Assembly (NCBI RefSeq): GCF_000721235.1
Contig: NZ_JOFH01000024.1
Span: forward strand, 1-64,000
DNA: 64,000 nt
Origin: Streptomyces olivaceus
GTDB lineage: Bacteria; Actinomycetota; Actinomycetes; Streptomycetales; Streptomycetaceae
Direction of reading: 5' to 3'
Below the pieces are notes generated by a model that saw only the letters and a program-made list of their open reading frames with translations, was not told the DNA's origin and searched no databases. Below are positions 30,573 through 39,383 of the stretch, piece after piece. Position 1 is the first letter of the stretch. Each line of letters begins with the position of its first letter. The position numbers and the translations under genes were made by a program.

Positions 30573-31784
30573 TCAGCGCTGCCGCTCGGGCACCTCCGCG
30601 GCCCGCGGACCGATCTTCGGGCGGTTGCGGTCCCCGGCGCGCAGTACCCGCGCGAACACCACCAGGCAGGCGGCCAGCACCGTCACCAGGCCGAAGGAGA
30701 CCACCAGGCTGGTCGCCTGGGCCAGGCCGCCGATCGCGCTCGGCGCCACCAGGCCCGAGGTGTACGTGATGGTGGCGACGCCCGCGATGGCCAGGCTCGG
30801 GTTGGAGCCGGCGCGGCCGGCCGCCGCGAAGCAGAGCGGGACGACCACCGCGATGCCGAGGCCGATCAGGGCGAAGCCGGTCATCGCCACCGCCGGATGG
30901 CCGCCGCCGACGACGAGCAGACCGCCGAGGGTGGCCAGCACGCCGCTCACCCGGACCGCGCGCACCGCGCCGAACCGGTCCACCACCTTGTCGCCGACGA
31001 GCCGGGCCACCGCCATGGTCAGCGTGAAGCCCGTCGTGCAGGCCGCCGCGAGACCGGCCGACGTCTCCAGTTCGTCCCGCAGATAGACCGCCGACCAGTC
31101 CAGGCTCGCGCCCTCCGCGAAGACTGCGCAGAAGCCGACCGCCCCGATCAGCACCGCCGACTTCGGCGGCAGCGCGAACCGCGGCGGCGGATCCTCGTCC
31201 TCGGCGGGCTGCAGGTCCAGGACCCAGGTGCAGGCGACCAGGCCCACGACCGTCAGCACCGCCGCGGCCAGGGCGTGGTGCGTCCGGGCGTCCGTGCCCA
31301 GATGGGCGGCGAGCGTGCCGGCCGCCGAGCCGATCAGCGCGCCCGTGCTCCACATGCCGTGCAGCCCGGACATGATCGACTTGTCGAGACGGTTCTCCGT
31401 CTCCACGCCGAGCGCGTTCATGGCCACGTCCGAGACGCCGGCCGAGGCGCCGTAGACGAACAGGGCGAGGCACAGGGTGAGCAGGTTCGGGGCGAGGGAG
31501 GGCAGGACCAGTGCCAGCGTCCACAGGGCCAGCAGGCCGCGCAGGGCGGTGCGGGCGCCGAAGCGGTGGCTGACGCGCCCGGCCAGCGGCATGGCGACGG
31601 ACGCGCCCAGTGCCGGGAAGGCGAGCGCGAGGCCCAACTGGCCCGCGCTCACCCCCGCGTGCTCCTGGATCCACGGCACCCGGGTCGCGAAGGAGCCGGT
31701 GACGGCGCCGTGCACGGCGAACACGGCCGCCACGGCGTACCGGGCGCGCCGCACCTCGCGCTGCCCGTAGGCCACTGTGCTCAT
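30573..31784 (-). CDS. MFS transporter, YbjJ-like
   Basis: 403 residues with 12 probable membrane segments. Family features are the first loop (RVPWIQEHAGVSAGQLG), the glycine-rich segments between helices and the VSHRFGAR loop near 85. The ATG at 31784 (MSTVAYGQREVRRARY) is chosen because the 66 residues upstream in the same frame are Arg/Gly-rich and not membrane-like, and they run through the shared promoter. The gene diverges from the ROK regulator at 31973; the 188-bp gap holds a palindromic operator, so the ROK protein probably controls both. The substrate is unknown; ROK control suggests a sugar or a sugar-linked signal. Confidence 0.85.
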   Translation of the reverse strand: MSTVAYGQREVRRARYAVAAVFAVHGAVTGSFATRVPWIQEHAGVSAGQLGLALAFPALGASVAMPLAGRVSHRFGARTALRGLLALWTLALVLPSLAPNLLTLCLALFVYGASAGVSDVAMNALGVETENRLDKSIMSGLHGMWSTGALIGSAAGTLAAHLGTDARTHHALAAAVLTVVGLVACTWVLDLQPAEDEDPPPRFALPPKSAVLIGAVGFCAVFAEGASLDWSAVYLRDELETSAGLAAACTTGFTLTMAVARLVGDKVVDRFGAVRAVRVSGVLATLGGLLVVGGGHPAVAMTGFALIGLGIAVVVPLCFAAAGRAGSNPSLAIAGVATITYTSGLVAPSAIGGLAQATSLVVSFGLVTVLAACLVVFARVLRAGDRNRPKIGPRAAEVPERQR

Positions 31785-31872
31785 GTTCCACCCCTTGTGC
31801 TCACGCTCCACCCCTCCGGCGCCCTGCTCCGCGCCGTCGCCGTTCCGTGACTGTCCCGACGCGTCGCGTAAA

Positions 31873-31895
31873 CTATCAGGGAGCCTTCCTGATAG
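31873..31895. promoter_or_regulatory. Palindromic operator between MFS and ROK genes
   Basis: CTATCAGG (31873-31880) and its exact complement CCTGATAG (31888-31895) are separated by 7 bases. The site is markedly AT-rich for this genome and lies between divergent start codons at 31784 and 31973. Its form fits an operator for the adjacent ROK-family repressor. A third copy of GATAG follows at once (GATAGATAGT). Confidence 0.7.
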
Positions 31896-31972
31896 ATAGT
31901 GGATTACTGGCGCGAGCCACCCGGGGCCGACCGGCACGGGCCGCCGCGCCGCCGATCTGGAAGGATCCCGGC

Positions 31973-33160
31973 ATGCCCGCATCCCCGAGCACAGCCCGGG
32001 CCATCAACGACCGGCTCGCCCTGCATCTGCTCCAGCAGGAGGGCCCGTTGACGGCCGGCCGGCTGAAGGCGCTGACCGGCCTCTCCCGGCCCACCGTCGC
32101 CGACCTGGTCGAACGCCTCACCGTCTCCGGGCTGATCCGGGTGACGGGGGAGTCCGGCGAGCAGCGCCGCGGACCGAACGCCAAGCTGTACGGCATCGTC
32201 GCCGAACGCGCGTACCTCGCCGCCCTCGACGTCCGCACCGAGGGCGTCGCGGTGCTGGTCTCCGACCTGCTCGGCCGGGTCCTCGCCGAGGGCTCCGTGC
32301 CGATCGACGACGACAACGGCACCGGACCCGCGGTGGAACAGGCGGTGGACCTGGTCGAGCGCGCGGCGAAGGAGGCCGGCGCCGACCGGCTGCACACCGT
32401 CGGCATCGGCGCGCCCGGCCTGATCGACCCGGCCGGCGGCGAGCTGCGCGACTCCAGCGGCCTGCCCGAGTGGCACCGCCGGCTGATCACCGCCCTCCAG
32501 GACACGTTCCCCGACGCCCGGGTCGGCGTCGAGAACGAGACGAACCTCGCCGCCCTGGCCGAGCAGCGCGACGGGGCGGCCCGGGACCGGGACACCTTCG
32601 TCCTGCTGTGGCTCGGCCTCGGCATCGGCGCCGCCGTCGTCCTCGACGGCACCCTGCGCCGGGGCGTCTCCGGCGGCGCGGGGGAGATCGGCTTCCTGCC
32701 GGTGCCGGGCACCGCGGGCCTGCCGTCGGCCACCGACTGCGCCGGCGGCTTCCACTCCGTGGCCGGCGCGGGAGCGGTGACCGCCCTCGCCGCGGAACAC
32801 GGAGTCACGGCGCCGCTCGACGGCCCCGAACCGTACGCCGCCGCGCTCGTCCGGGAGGCGGTACGCGGGAGCGCCCCGGCCGCCGAACGGTTCCTCGACG
32901 CGCTCGCCGACCGCGTCGTCCTCGGCGCCGCCGCCGTCGTCTCCGTGCTCGACCCCGGCTGCCTGGTGCTCGCCGGGGAGATCGGCCGGGCGGGCGGCGA
33001 CGTCCTCGCCGGCCGCGTCCAGCACCGCCTCGCCCGCATGTCCCCCCTGGCCACCGAGGTCCGCGCGAGCGCCCTGGGCGGCGGGGCGGTACTCCGCGGG
33101 GCGCTCCTGACCGCCCGCGACCGCGCCCAGGACGAACTCTTCTCCCCGCCCGAGCGGTAG
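31973..33160 (+). CDS. ROK-family transcriptional regulator
   Basis: 395 residues. The N-terminal winged helix-turn-helix is at about 8-70 (GPLTAGRLKALTGLSRPTVADLVERL), followed by a ROK sugar-kinase-like domain (about 85-385). The kinase-like part has GIGAPGLID and an LWLGLGIGAAVVLDG segment; the zinc cysteine cluster of classical ROK proteins is reduced to a single Cys in TDCAGGFHS. This is the NagC/XylR layout. The ATG at 31973 is chosen so that the protein starts just before the HTH; the frame is open to 31847, but that part overlaps the operator. It probably represses the divergent MFS gene and itself, with a sugar or sugar phosphate as signal. Confidence 0.87.
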   Translation: MPASPSTARAINDRLALHLLQQEGPLTAGRLKALTGLSRPTVADLVERLTVSGLIRVTGESGEQRRGPNAKLYGIVAERAYLAALDVRTEGVAVLVSDLLGRVLAEGSVPIDDDNGTGPAVEQAVDLVERAAKEAGADRLHTVGIGAPGLIDPAGGELRDSSGLPEWHRRLITALQDTFPDARVGVENETNLAALAEQRDGAARDRDTFVLLWLGLGIGAAVVLDGTLRRGVSGGAGEIGFLPVPGTAGLPSATDCAGGFHSVAGAGAVTALAAEHGVTAPLDGPEPYAAALVREAVRGSAPAAERFLDALADRVVLGAAAVVSVLDPGCLVLAGEIGRAGGDVLAGRVQHRLARMSPLATEVRASALGGGAVLRGALLTARDRAQDELFSPPER

Positions 33161-33342
33161 CCCGCGGAGCTTCGGCGGGCGGGACACGCGCGGGACGCGG
33201 CCGGTGCGGAGCAGGCGCCGCGCGGGCCCGCCGGCGGTCCTGTCGGTGCCGCGGCGAGGGCACCAGGGCGCTCCGCGGGCCCCGGACGGCGAGGCCGGCG
33301 CCGTTCTCGACGCGGGGGCGACCGCGGCTCCGGCGGGCCCGG

Positions 33343-33780
33343 TCAGGGCGGAGGACGCCGCCCGGCCGGGCGGCTCGGCTCCCGGAACGCCGCCCCGTCC
33401 GCCGCCAGCCACACCAGTACCGCCGGGAGCAGCACCGCCGCTCCGAGCAGGGCCATGAACCCCGCTGCGCTCGCCGCCGACAGGGGCTCCAGGTGCCGGG
33501 CGTGGAAGAGGCAATGCACCACGGAGCCGACCAGGTAGGCGACCAGCGCCGTCAGTACCAGCCGCCGCTCCATCGCCGCCACCGCCGCGCACAGCACCAC
33601 GGCGAGCGCGAGGCTCGCCCCGCCGAAGTCCTGGAGCAGGTGCTCGTTGTAGGGCGGCAGGTGCGACACCCAGGGCCACTTCCAGAACCACTCCGGCAGC
33701 AGCAGGATCCACAGCCCCAGTACCACCTGCGTACCGGCGAGCAGGCCCAGCCCCGTCCGCAGCCACACTCGTGCGTTCAT
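33343..33780 (-). CDS. DoxX-like small membrane protein
   Basis: 145 residues with four hydrophobic segments (about 8-28, 50-68, 75-95, 105-125) and an aromatic loop after the first (PEWFWKWPWVSHLPP). The size and pattern fit DoxX-like proteins, though no catalytic motif is visible. It begins at the ATG at 33780 and overlaps the stop of the NmrA-like reductase by 4 bp, so the two are translationally coupled. DoxX-like proteins and NAD-dependent reductases are common partners of ECF41 sigma factors, and one lies upstream here. Confidence 0.75.
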   Translation of the reverse strand: MNARVWLRTGLGLLAGTQVVLGLWILLLPEWFWKWPWVSHLPPYNEHLLQDFGGASLALAVVLCAAVAAMERRLVLTALVAYLVGSVVHCLFHARHLEPLSAASAAGFMALLGAAVLLPAVLVWLAADGAAFREPSRPAGRRPPP

Positions 33781-34541
33781 CCGCGCCGCCCGCCCTGTCC
33801 GCCGCCGAACCGCTCCGCCAGGTACTCCTCGAACGTCCGTGTGCCGACCGCCCGCCCGGGCGCGAGATGCCCGCCCGCGCGGAACGCCCGGTAAGTCTTC
33901 CCCGCCAGGGGCACCCTCACCACCCGACGTCGGCGTCCGGTCGCCTCCAGATAGGCGCGGGCCAGCGACTCGAACGTGCGCACCTCGGGCCCGCCCACGT
34001 CCGCCACCCGTCCGGCGGGCGCCCCGACCGCCAGTCCGGCGAGCCGGTCCGCGACCTCCGCGACCTCGACCGGCTGGTCCTCGGCGTGCGCCGGCAGCAC
34101 CGCCACCGGCGGCCTGGTCAGCGCCCGGAGCACCTGCACGACCAGATCGTGGAACTGCGTCGCCCGCAGTACGGTCCAGCCCAGACCCGAGTGCTCCACC
34201 AGCCGCTCGACGGCGAGCTTGCTCCGGTAGTAGCCGAGCGGCACCCGGTCGACGCCCACGATCGAGATGTAGACCAGGTGGGCCACCCCGGCCCGCCGTG
34301 CCGCCGCGACGAGGTTCGTGGCCGCCCGCTCGTCGCCCCCGCGCGGCGTGGTCGCGCAGTGCACGACCGTGTCGACGCCGTCGAGCGCCGTGTCCAGGGC
34401 GCCGCCGCCCTCCCGCAGGTCGACGGCGTACGGCCGGCTGCGCCGGCTGAGCACCCGCACCTCGTGCCCGCCCTCGCGCAGCCGTTCGGCGACGAGCCGG
34501 CCGAGCGTGCCGGTGCCGCCGGTCACCAGGAAGGTGGTCAT
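33777..34541 (-). CDS. NmrA/SDR-type NAD(P)-binding protein
   Basis: 254 residues. The N-terminal Rossmann motif TGGTGTLG lies at 7-14; VVHCATTP, YISIVGVDR and the YYRSK segment with the SDR-like Tyr and Lys follow. The atypical NmrA-like extended SDR fold fits a quinone or NADPH reductase or a redox sensor. The gene lies between the ECF41 sigma gene (upstream, same strand, 157-bp gap) and the DoxX-like gene (4-bp overlap). The gap contains a TGTCACA element expected for ECF41 promoters, so this two-gene unit is probably the main target of the sigma factor. Confidence 0.85.
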   Translation of the reverse strand: MTTFLVTGGTGTLGRLVAERLREGGHEVRVLSRRSRPYAVDLREGGGALDTALDGVDTVVHCATTPRGGDERAATNLVAAARRAGVAHLVYISIVGVDRVPLGYYRSKLAVERLVEHSGLGWTVLRATQFHDLVVQVLRALTRPPVAVLPAHAEDQPVEVAEVADRLAGLAVGAPAGRVADVGGPEVRTFESLARAYLEATGRRRRVVRVPLAGKTYRAFRAGGHLAPGRAVGTRTFEEYLAERFGGGQGGRRG

Positions 34542-34600
34542 GCTGTTCAGCCCCTGTCGGACGCGGGAGCTCCCGGTCGGAGTGCCCTGCCGTCAGCTGG

Positions 34601-34627
34601 GACCGCGCGGCCCCGCGAAATGTGACA
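34601..34627 (-). promoter_or_regulatory. Candidate ECF41-type promoter upstream of the NmrA-like gene
   Basis: On the minus strand TGTCACA (34627-34621) is followed after 15 bases by CGGTC (34605-34601). The published ECF41 consensus, as I recall it, is TGTCACA then CGTC about 16 bases on. It faces the NmrA-like start at 34541, and the only nearby ECF gene is of the ECF41 type. The -35 match is exact; the -10 match is imperfect. Confidence 0.55.
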
Positions 34628-34698
34628 CCGCGCGGGGGACGGTTCTCCCGGCCGCACGGTTCCGGCGGCCGTACGGGCTTCACGGCCGCACGGCGTTT

Positions 34699-35595
34699 TC
34701 ACGGCCGTGCGAGCTGACGGCGTACGAAAACCAGTTTGTCGGGGTTCACCACGGTGTGCAGATCGCCGACCAGCCCGTCGCGGAACGCGAAGGACACCAC
34801 GGCGACGAGCACGTCACCCACCCGTGCGACCAGCGCGGGCGCGCCGTTGACCTCGGCCACGGAGAAGTCCCAGTCCGCCGCGAAGCCCCGCATCCCGCCC
34901 GCCAGGAAGCGCAGGACCTTGTCCCGGCCCTCGACGGGCCGCCGGGCCGCACTGACCCTGCCCCCGCCGTCGCTCCACCAGGTCACGTCCTCCGCGAGCA
35001 GCTTCTCCAGACCGGCCAGATCGCCGTCCCTGGCGGCGGTGAGGAACGAGGAGATCAGCCTCTCCCGGCGTTCCGGTCCCGCCTCGAACCGGGACTCGGG
35101 CTCACCGAGCCGGCGCACCGCCCGCCGGTACAGCTGGCGGCAGTTGGCCTCGCCCAGCCCCAGGACGCCGGCGATCTCACGGTGCCCGTACGCGAACGCC
35201 TCCCGCAGGACGTAGACCGCCCGCTCGGTCGGTGTCAGCCGCTCCAGCAGTACGAGAAGTGCCGTGGAGACGGCGTCGCGCTGCTCGGCCGACTCCAGCG
35301 GGCCCAGCGTGCCGTCCGAGGTGAGGACGGGCTCCGGCAGCCAGGTGCCGACGTAGCTCTCGCGGCGGGCGCGGGCGGAGGTGAGCCGGGTGAGGCAGAG
35401 GTTGGTGACGACCTTCGCCAGCCACGCCGCCGGGTGATCGATGCCCGCCCGGTCGGCTCCGGTGAAACGCAGGTAGGCGTCCTGGACCGCGTCCTCGGCC
35501 TCGTCGGCGGAGCCCAGCATGCGGTAGGCCAGTCCGAAGAGCCGGGGACGGTGCCGTTCGAACTCGTCGGCGTCCGGTGCGGTGGAGGCGGTCAT
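34699..35595 (-). CDS. ECF41-family RNA polymerase sigma factor with SnoaL-like C-terminal domain
   Basis: 298 residues. Sigma region 2 is at about 10-80 (HRPRLFGLAYRMLGSADEAED) and region 4 at about 115-170 (LTPTERAVYVLREAFAYGHREIA). A SnoaL-like extension at about 175-298 follows. The extension has the two ECF41 marks: a DGGGR motif near 204 and NPDKL near the C-terminus. In this group the extension replaces an anti-sigma factor and tunes activity. The ATG at 35595 starts MTASTAPDADEFERHRPR; upstream frame is the rib leader region. The gene diverges from the FMN riboswitch. It probably drives the NmrA-like/DoxX-like pair. Confidence 0.9.
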   Translation of the reverse strand: MTASTAPDADEFERHRPRLFGLAYRMLGSADEAEDAVQDAYLRFTGADRAGIDHPAAWLAKVVTNLCLTRLTSARARRESYVGTWLPEPVLTSDGTLGPLESAEQRDAVSTALLVLLERLTPTERAVYVLREAFAYGHREIAGVLGLGEANCRQLYRRAVRRLGEPESRFEAGPERRERLISSFLTAARDGDLAGLEKLLAEDVTWWSDGGGRVSAARRPVEGRDKVLRFLAGGMRGFAADWDFSVAEVNGAPALVARVGDVLVAVVSFAFRDGLVGDLHTVVNPDKLVFVRRQLARP

Positions 35596-35707
35596 GACGG
35601 CACCCTGCCAGAGCGGGACGGTACGCGAACCTCCTGTGAGCCACCCCACACACCGCGCCGGCATGGACGCTGGGCGGGCGTGGCAGACTGGGCGTGTACC
35701 AGAAGCA

Positions 35708-35834
35708 GCGCACTCCGGGGTCGGTGAAAGTCCGAACCGGCGGTTACAGTCCGCGACCCGGTCGCTTCCAGCGGCCGGTTGACCAGGTGAAATTCCTGGA
35801 CCGACGGTTAAAGTCCGGATGGGAGGCAGTGCGC
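35708..35834 (+). promoter_or_regulatory. FMN riboswitch (RFN element)
   Basis: The conserved boxes are present in order: GGTCGGTGAAAGTCCGAACC, CGGCGGTTACAGTCCGCGA, AGGTGAAATTCCTGGACC, GACGGTTAAAGTCCGGATGGG. The closing P1 stem pairs GCGCACT (35708-35714) with AGTGCGC (35828-35834). The element lies 152 bases before ribE and should repress the rib operon when FMN is plentiful. The expression platform is probably in the GC-rich stretch 35835-35986. Confidence 0.95.
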
Positions 35835-35986
35835 GGCGGGCGAGCATGCGTGCGCGCCGCCGACCTCTGGGCCCGCCCGTCGAGGGCGTGCCCCGTCCGG
35901 CGTCGTTCCCGGTGTTCCCGCTCGCGGTCCCTGTCGCTCTCGACAGCCCCGGAGTCCGTGCCCGAAGAGGCAGGAGGACCCGGGAA

Positions 35987-36589
35987 GTGTTCACCGGAAT
36001 CGTCGAAGAGCTGGGCGAGATCACCGCTGTCGAGACCCTCGACGACGCCTGTCGCTTCCGCCTGCGCGGCCCCGTGGTCACCGAAGGAGCCCGGCACGGC
36101 GACTCCATCGCCGTCAACGGCGTCTGCCTCACCGTCGTCGACCACGAGGGCGACGAGTTCACGGCCGACGTCATGGCCGAGACGCTGAACCGCTCCAGCC
36201 TCGGCGCCCTCACCACCGGCTCCCGCGTCAACCTGGAGCGTCCCACCGCCGTCGGCGCCCGGCTCGGCGGACACATCGTGCAGGGCCACGTCGACGGCAC
36301 CGGCGAGATCCTGGAGCGCACGCCCTCCGAGCACTGGGAGCTCGTGAAGATCTCCCTGCCCGCCGGCCTCGCCCGCTACGTCGTGGAGAAGGGCTCCATC
36401 ACCGTCGACGGCATCAGTCTCACCGTCGTCGACGCCGGACCCGACTTCTTCACCGTCAGCCTCATCCCCACCACCCTCGCCCTGACCACGCTCGGCCTCA
36501 AACAGCCCGGCGACCCGGTCAACCTCGAGGTCGACGTCGTCGCCAAGTACGTCGAGCGGCTGCTCACCGCCCAGGGGGGCACCAGGTGA
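35987..36589 (+). CDS. ribE: Riboflavin synthase, alpha chain
   Basis: 200 residues with the internal duplication of lumazine-binding barrels. The first repeat starts [12 protein letters not shown] (here GTG-initiated) and the second starts near 98 ([12 protein letters not shown]). The enzyme dismutates two 6,7-dimethyl-8-ribityllumazines to riboflavin. The GTG at 35987 follows AGGAGG by 9 bases and gives the conserved family N-terminus; the longer frame from 35819 runs back through the riboswitch. It is the first gene of the operon, and its stop overlaps ribM by 4 bp. Confidence 0.95.
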   Translation: MFTGIVEELGEITAVETLDDACRFRLRGPVVTEGARHGDSIAVNGVCLTVVDHEGDEFTADVMAETLNRSSLGALTTGSRVNLERPTAVGARLGGHIVQGHVDGTGEILERTPSEHWELVKISLPAGLARYVVEKGSITVDGISLTVVDAGPDFFTVSLIPTTLALTTLGLKQPGDPVNLEVDVVAKYVERLLTAQGGTR

Positions 36590-37230
36590 ACTGGCTCAAC
36601 TCCGAGGCGTTCACGGTCTTCGGCCAGCACATCAAGTGGTCGGACATGACCGGCAACGTGATCGGGCTGCTCGGCCTCGCCCTCGGCTGGCGGCGCTCGA
36701 TCTGGACCTGGCCCGTGCAGTTCGTCTCCGGGCTCGTGCTCTTCGCGGCCTTCGCCACCGCCCACCTCTCCGGCAGCGCGGGCAAGCAGATCGTCGTCAT
36801 GACCGTCGCCGCCTGGGGCTTCTGGCAGTGGAACCGCGGCCGGCAGCAGAGCCAGGACGGCTCCATCGCCGTCCGCTTCGCCACCTGGCGCGAACGCGCC
36901 GCCCTCGCCGTCGCCGCCGCGGTCGGCACCCTCGCCGTCGGTGGCCTGTTCTCCGCCTTCCCCACCCTGTCCTGGGACCCCTGGCCGGACGCGTACATCT
37001 TCGTCGGCACCGTCGTCGCCATGTACGCCCAGGCGCGCGGCATGGTCGAGTTCTGGTTCGCCTGGCTCCTCGTCGACCTCGTCGGCGTCCCGCTGAACTT
37101 CGCCAACGGCTTCGCCTTCTCCGGCTTCGTCTACGTCGTCTACGGCGCGCTCGTCCTGTGGGGCCTGCGCGACTGGTGGCTGCGCTCCCGCAACGCCGCC
37201 CCGCCCCTCCCGGAAGGAGCGCCCGCATGA
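36586..37230 (+). CDS. ribM: PnuC-family riboflavin transporter
   Basis: 214 residues with seven or so hydrophobic segments and Trp-rich loops (GFWQWNRGR near 82). The family (PnuC) takes up NMN or vitamins by facilitated diffusion. Members in FMN-riboswitch operons of Streptomyces and Corynebacterium are the riboflavin carriers called RibM, and the position here between ribE and ribBA supports that reading. ATG overlaps the ribE stop, and the end overlaps ribBA (ATGA). The C-terminus is short and charged. Confidence 0.88.
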   Translation: MNWLNSEAFTVFGQHIKWSDMTGNVIGLLGLALGWRRSIWTWPVQFVSGLVLFAAFATAHLSGSAGKQIVVMTVAAWGFWQWNRGRQQSQDGSIAVRFATWRERAALAVAAAVGTLAVGGLFSAFPTLSWDPWPDAYIFVGTVVAMYAQARGMVEFWFAWLLVDLVGVPLNFANGFAFSGFVYVVYGALVLWGLRDWWLRSRNAAPPLPEGAPA

Positions 37231-38516
37231 GCACGGCACCCGTCCTGTACAGCCCCGACGGCCCGGAGGACCTGTCCCTGGACCCCGTCGAGAAGGCCGT
37301 CGCCGACATCGCCGCCGGCCGCCCCGTCGTCGTCGTCGACGACGAGAGCCGCGAGAACGAGGGCGACCTCGTCGTCGCCGCCGAGAAGGCGACCGAGGAG
37401 ATCGTCGCCTTCATGATGAGCGAGTGCCGCGGACTGATCTGCGCCCCCATGGAGGGCGGGGAACTGGACCGGCTCCGGCTCCCGCAGATGGTCGACGACA
37501 ACACCGAGTCGATGAAGACCGCCTTCACCGTCTCCGTGGACGCCACCGCCGAGCACGGCGTCAGCACCGGCATCTCCGCCGCCGACCGCTCCGCCACCCT
37601 CCGGCTCCTGGCGAGCGGCATCGCCGAACCCGCCGACCTGGTCCGCCCCGGCCACATCTTCCCGCTGCGCGCCCGCGCCGGCGGCGTACTCGTCCGCGAC
37701 GGCCACACCGAGGCCGCCGTCGACCTCGCCCGCCTCGCGGGGCTGCGCCCGGCCGGAGCCATCGTGGAGATCGCCGGCGAGGACGGGCGCATGCTGCGGC
37801 TGCCCGAGCTGATCCCGTTCGCCCGCAAGCACGGCCTGACGATCATCTCCATCGAGGACCTGATCGCCTACCGCCGCAGCGAGGAGCCCACCGTCCGCCG
37901 CGAGGCCGAGGTCCACCTGCCCACCCGGCACGGCGAGTTCACGGCGTACGGCTACCGCTCCACCGTCGACGGCGTCGAGCACGTCGCCCTCGTACGCGGT
38001 GACCTCGGCGACGGCAGGGACGTCGTGGTCCGCATCCACTCCGAGTGCCTCACCGGCGACGTCTTCGGCTCCCAGCGCTGCGACTGCGGGCCCCAGTTGG
38101 ACGCCTCCCTGGACCGTGTCCGGGCCGAGGGCCGGGGCGTGGTCGTCTACCTGCGCGGCCACGAGGGACGCGGCATCGGCCTGATGTCCAAACTGCGCGC
38201 CTACGAACTCCAGGAGCGCGGCCGCGACACCCTCGACGCCAACCTCGAACTCGGCCTGCCCGCCGACGCGCGGGACTACGGCGCCGGGGCCCAGATCCTC
38301 CAGGACCTCGGGGTACGCACCGTGCGTCTGATGACCAACAACCCCGACAAGAGCGACGCCCTCGAACGGCACGGCATCGAGGTCACCGGCCGCGAGCCCA
38401 TGCCCGTCCAGGCCGGCGAGCACAACCTCCGCTACCTGCGCACCAAGCGGGACCGGATGGGACACGACCTGCCCTGGCTGGACACGACGCCCGTGTCCAC
38501 CTGCGGCAACCAGTAA
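37227..38516 (+). CDS. ribBA: Bifunctional 3,4-dihydroxy-2-butanone-4-phosphate synthase / GTP cyclohydrolase II
   Basis: 429 residues. The N-terminal RibB half (about 20-220) has [11 protein letters not shown] with the metal and substrate acids, plus RPGHIFPL and HTEAAVDL. The C-terminal RibA half (about 225-420) has [18 protein letters not shown] with the zinc cysteines and [10 protein letters not shown]. The first half makes the four-carbon unit from ribulose 5-phosphate; the second opens GTP. Both halves keep their key residues. ATG overlaps the ribM stop, and ribH follows after 27 bp. Confidence 0.97.
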   Translation: MSTAPVLYSPDGPEDLSLDPVEKAVADIAAGRPVVVVDDESRENEGDLVVAAEKATEEIVAFMMSECRGLICAPMEGGELDRLRLPQMVDDNTESMKTAFTVSVDATAEHGVSTGISAADRSATLRLLASGIAEPADLVRPGHIFPLRARAGGVLVRDGHTEAAVDLARLAGLRPAGAIVEIAGEDGRMLRLPELIPFARKHGLTIISIEDLIAYRRSEEPTVRREAEVHLPTRHGEFTAYGYRSTVDGVEHVALVRGDLGDGRDVVVRIHSECLTGDVFGSQRCDCGPQLDASLDRVRAEGRGVVVYLRGHEGRGIGLMSKLRAYELQERGRDTLDANLELGLPADARDYGAGAQILQDLGVRTVRLMTNNPDKSDALERHGIEVTGREPMPVQAGEHNLRYLRTKRDRMGHDLPWLDTTPVSTCGNQ

Positions 38517-38543
38517 GCAAGCAAGGCGAGGAGACACGTACAC

Positions 38544-39044
38544 GTGAGCGGCAAGGGTGCACCGGAACTGTCCGTACGCGACGTCGGGGACCTGCGGGTC
38601 GCCGTCGTCGCGGCGCAGTGGCACGACAAGGTGATGGACGGACTGGTCAACGGCGCCCTGCGCGCCCTGCACGACCTGGGCATCGACGAGCCCACCCTGC
38701 TCCGCGTCCCCGGCAGCTTCGAGCTGCCGGTGGTCGCGAAGGTCCTCGCGGGCCGCGGCTACGACGCGGTCGTCGCCCTCGGCGTCGTCATCCGCGGCGG
38801 CACCCCCCACTTCGACTACGTGTGCCAGGGCGTCACCCAGGGCCTGGTGCAGGTCTCCGTCGAGACCGGCGTCCCCGTCGGCTTCGGCGTCCTCACCTGC
38901 GACACCGAGGAGCAGGCCCTGGACCGGGCCGGCCTGGAGGGCTCCAACGAGGACAAGGGGCACGAAGCGGTCACCGCGGCCGTCGCCACGGCGGCCACGC
39001 TCCGCTCGGTGTCCGAACCGTGGCGTCAGCCGGGAGGACAGTAA
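38544..39044 (+). CDS. ribH: 6,7-dimethyl-8-ribityllumazine synthase
   Basis: 166 residues, the normal size. Motifs are RVPGSFELP near 53, the [14 protein letters not shown] substrate loop with the catalytic His near 88, and [11 protein letters not shown]. The enzyme condenses the four-carbon unit from RibBA with the pyrimidine to give lumazine, the substrate of RibE. Streptomyces lumazine synthases are typically pentameric. The start is GTG at 38544 after an AGGAG site. It is the last rib gene; hisE follows after only 19 bp, so the FMN riboswitch transcript may run into histidine genes. Confidence 0.95.
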   Translation: MSGKGAPELSVRDVGDLRVAVVAAQWHDKVMDGLVNGALRALHDLGIDEPTLLRVPGSFELPVVAKVLAGRGYDAVVALGVVIRGGTPHFDYVCQGVTQGLVQVSVETGVPVGFGVLTCDTEEQALDRAGLEGSNEDKGHEAVTAAVATAATLRSVSEPWRQPGGQ

Positions 39045-39063
39045 GCGTAAAGTGGACGCCACC

Positions 39064-39336
39064 ATGTCCAAGAAGACGTTCGAGGAGCTCTTCACCGAGC
39101 TCCAGCACAAGGCCGTACACGGCGACCCCGCCACCTCCCGCACCGCCGAACTGGTGGACAAGGGGGTCCATGCCATCGGCAAGAAGGTCGTCGAAGAGGC
39201 CGCCGAGGTCTGGATGGCCGCCGAGCACGAGGGCAAGGAGGCGGCGGCCGAGGAGATCTCCCAGCTGCTGTACCACGTCCAGGTGATGATGGTCGCCCGC
39301 GGCATCTCCCTGGACGACGTCTACGCCCACCTGTGA
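39064..39336 (+). CDS. hisE: Phosphoribosyl-ATP pyrophosphatase
   Basis: 90 residues of the all-alpha MazG-like fold. The [13 protein letters not shown] motif near 42-54 and the downstream EEISQLLYH supply the Mg-binding acids. The enzyme hydrolyses phosphoribosyl-ATP in the second step of histidine synthesis. The ATG at 39064 ([10 protein letters not shown]) is preferred to a GTG four codons upstream because it fits the family N-terminus. It lies 19 bp after ribH and 47 bp before hisG. Confidence 0.93.
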   Translation: MSKKTFEELFTELQHKAVHGDPATSRTAELVDKGVHAIGKKVVEEAAEVWMAAEHEGKEAAAEEISQLLYHVQVMMVARGISLDDVYAHL

Positions 39337-39383
39337 ACCCGACCCCGCCCTCCCCACCCCGTCACGCGAAGGAAGCCGACCTC

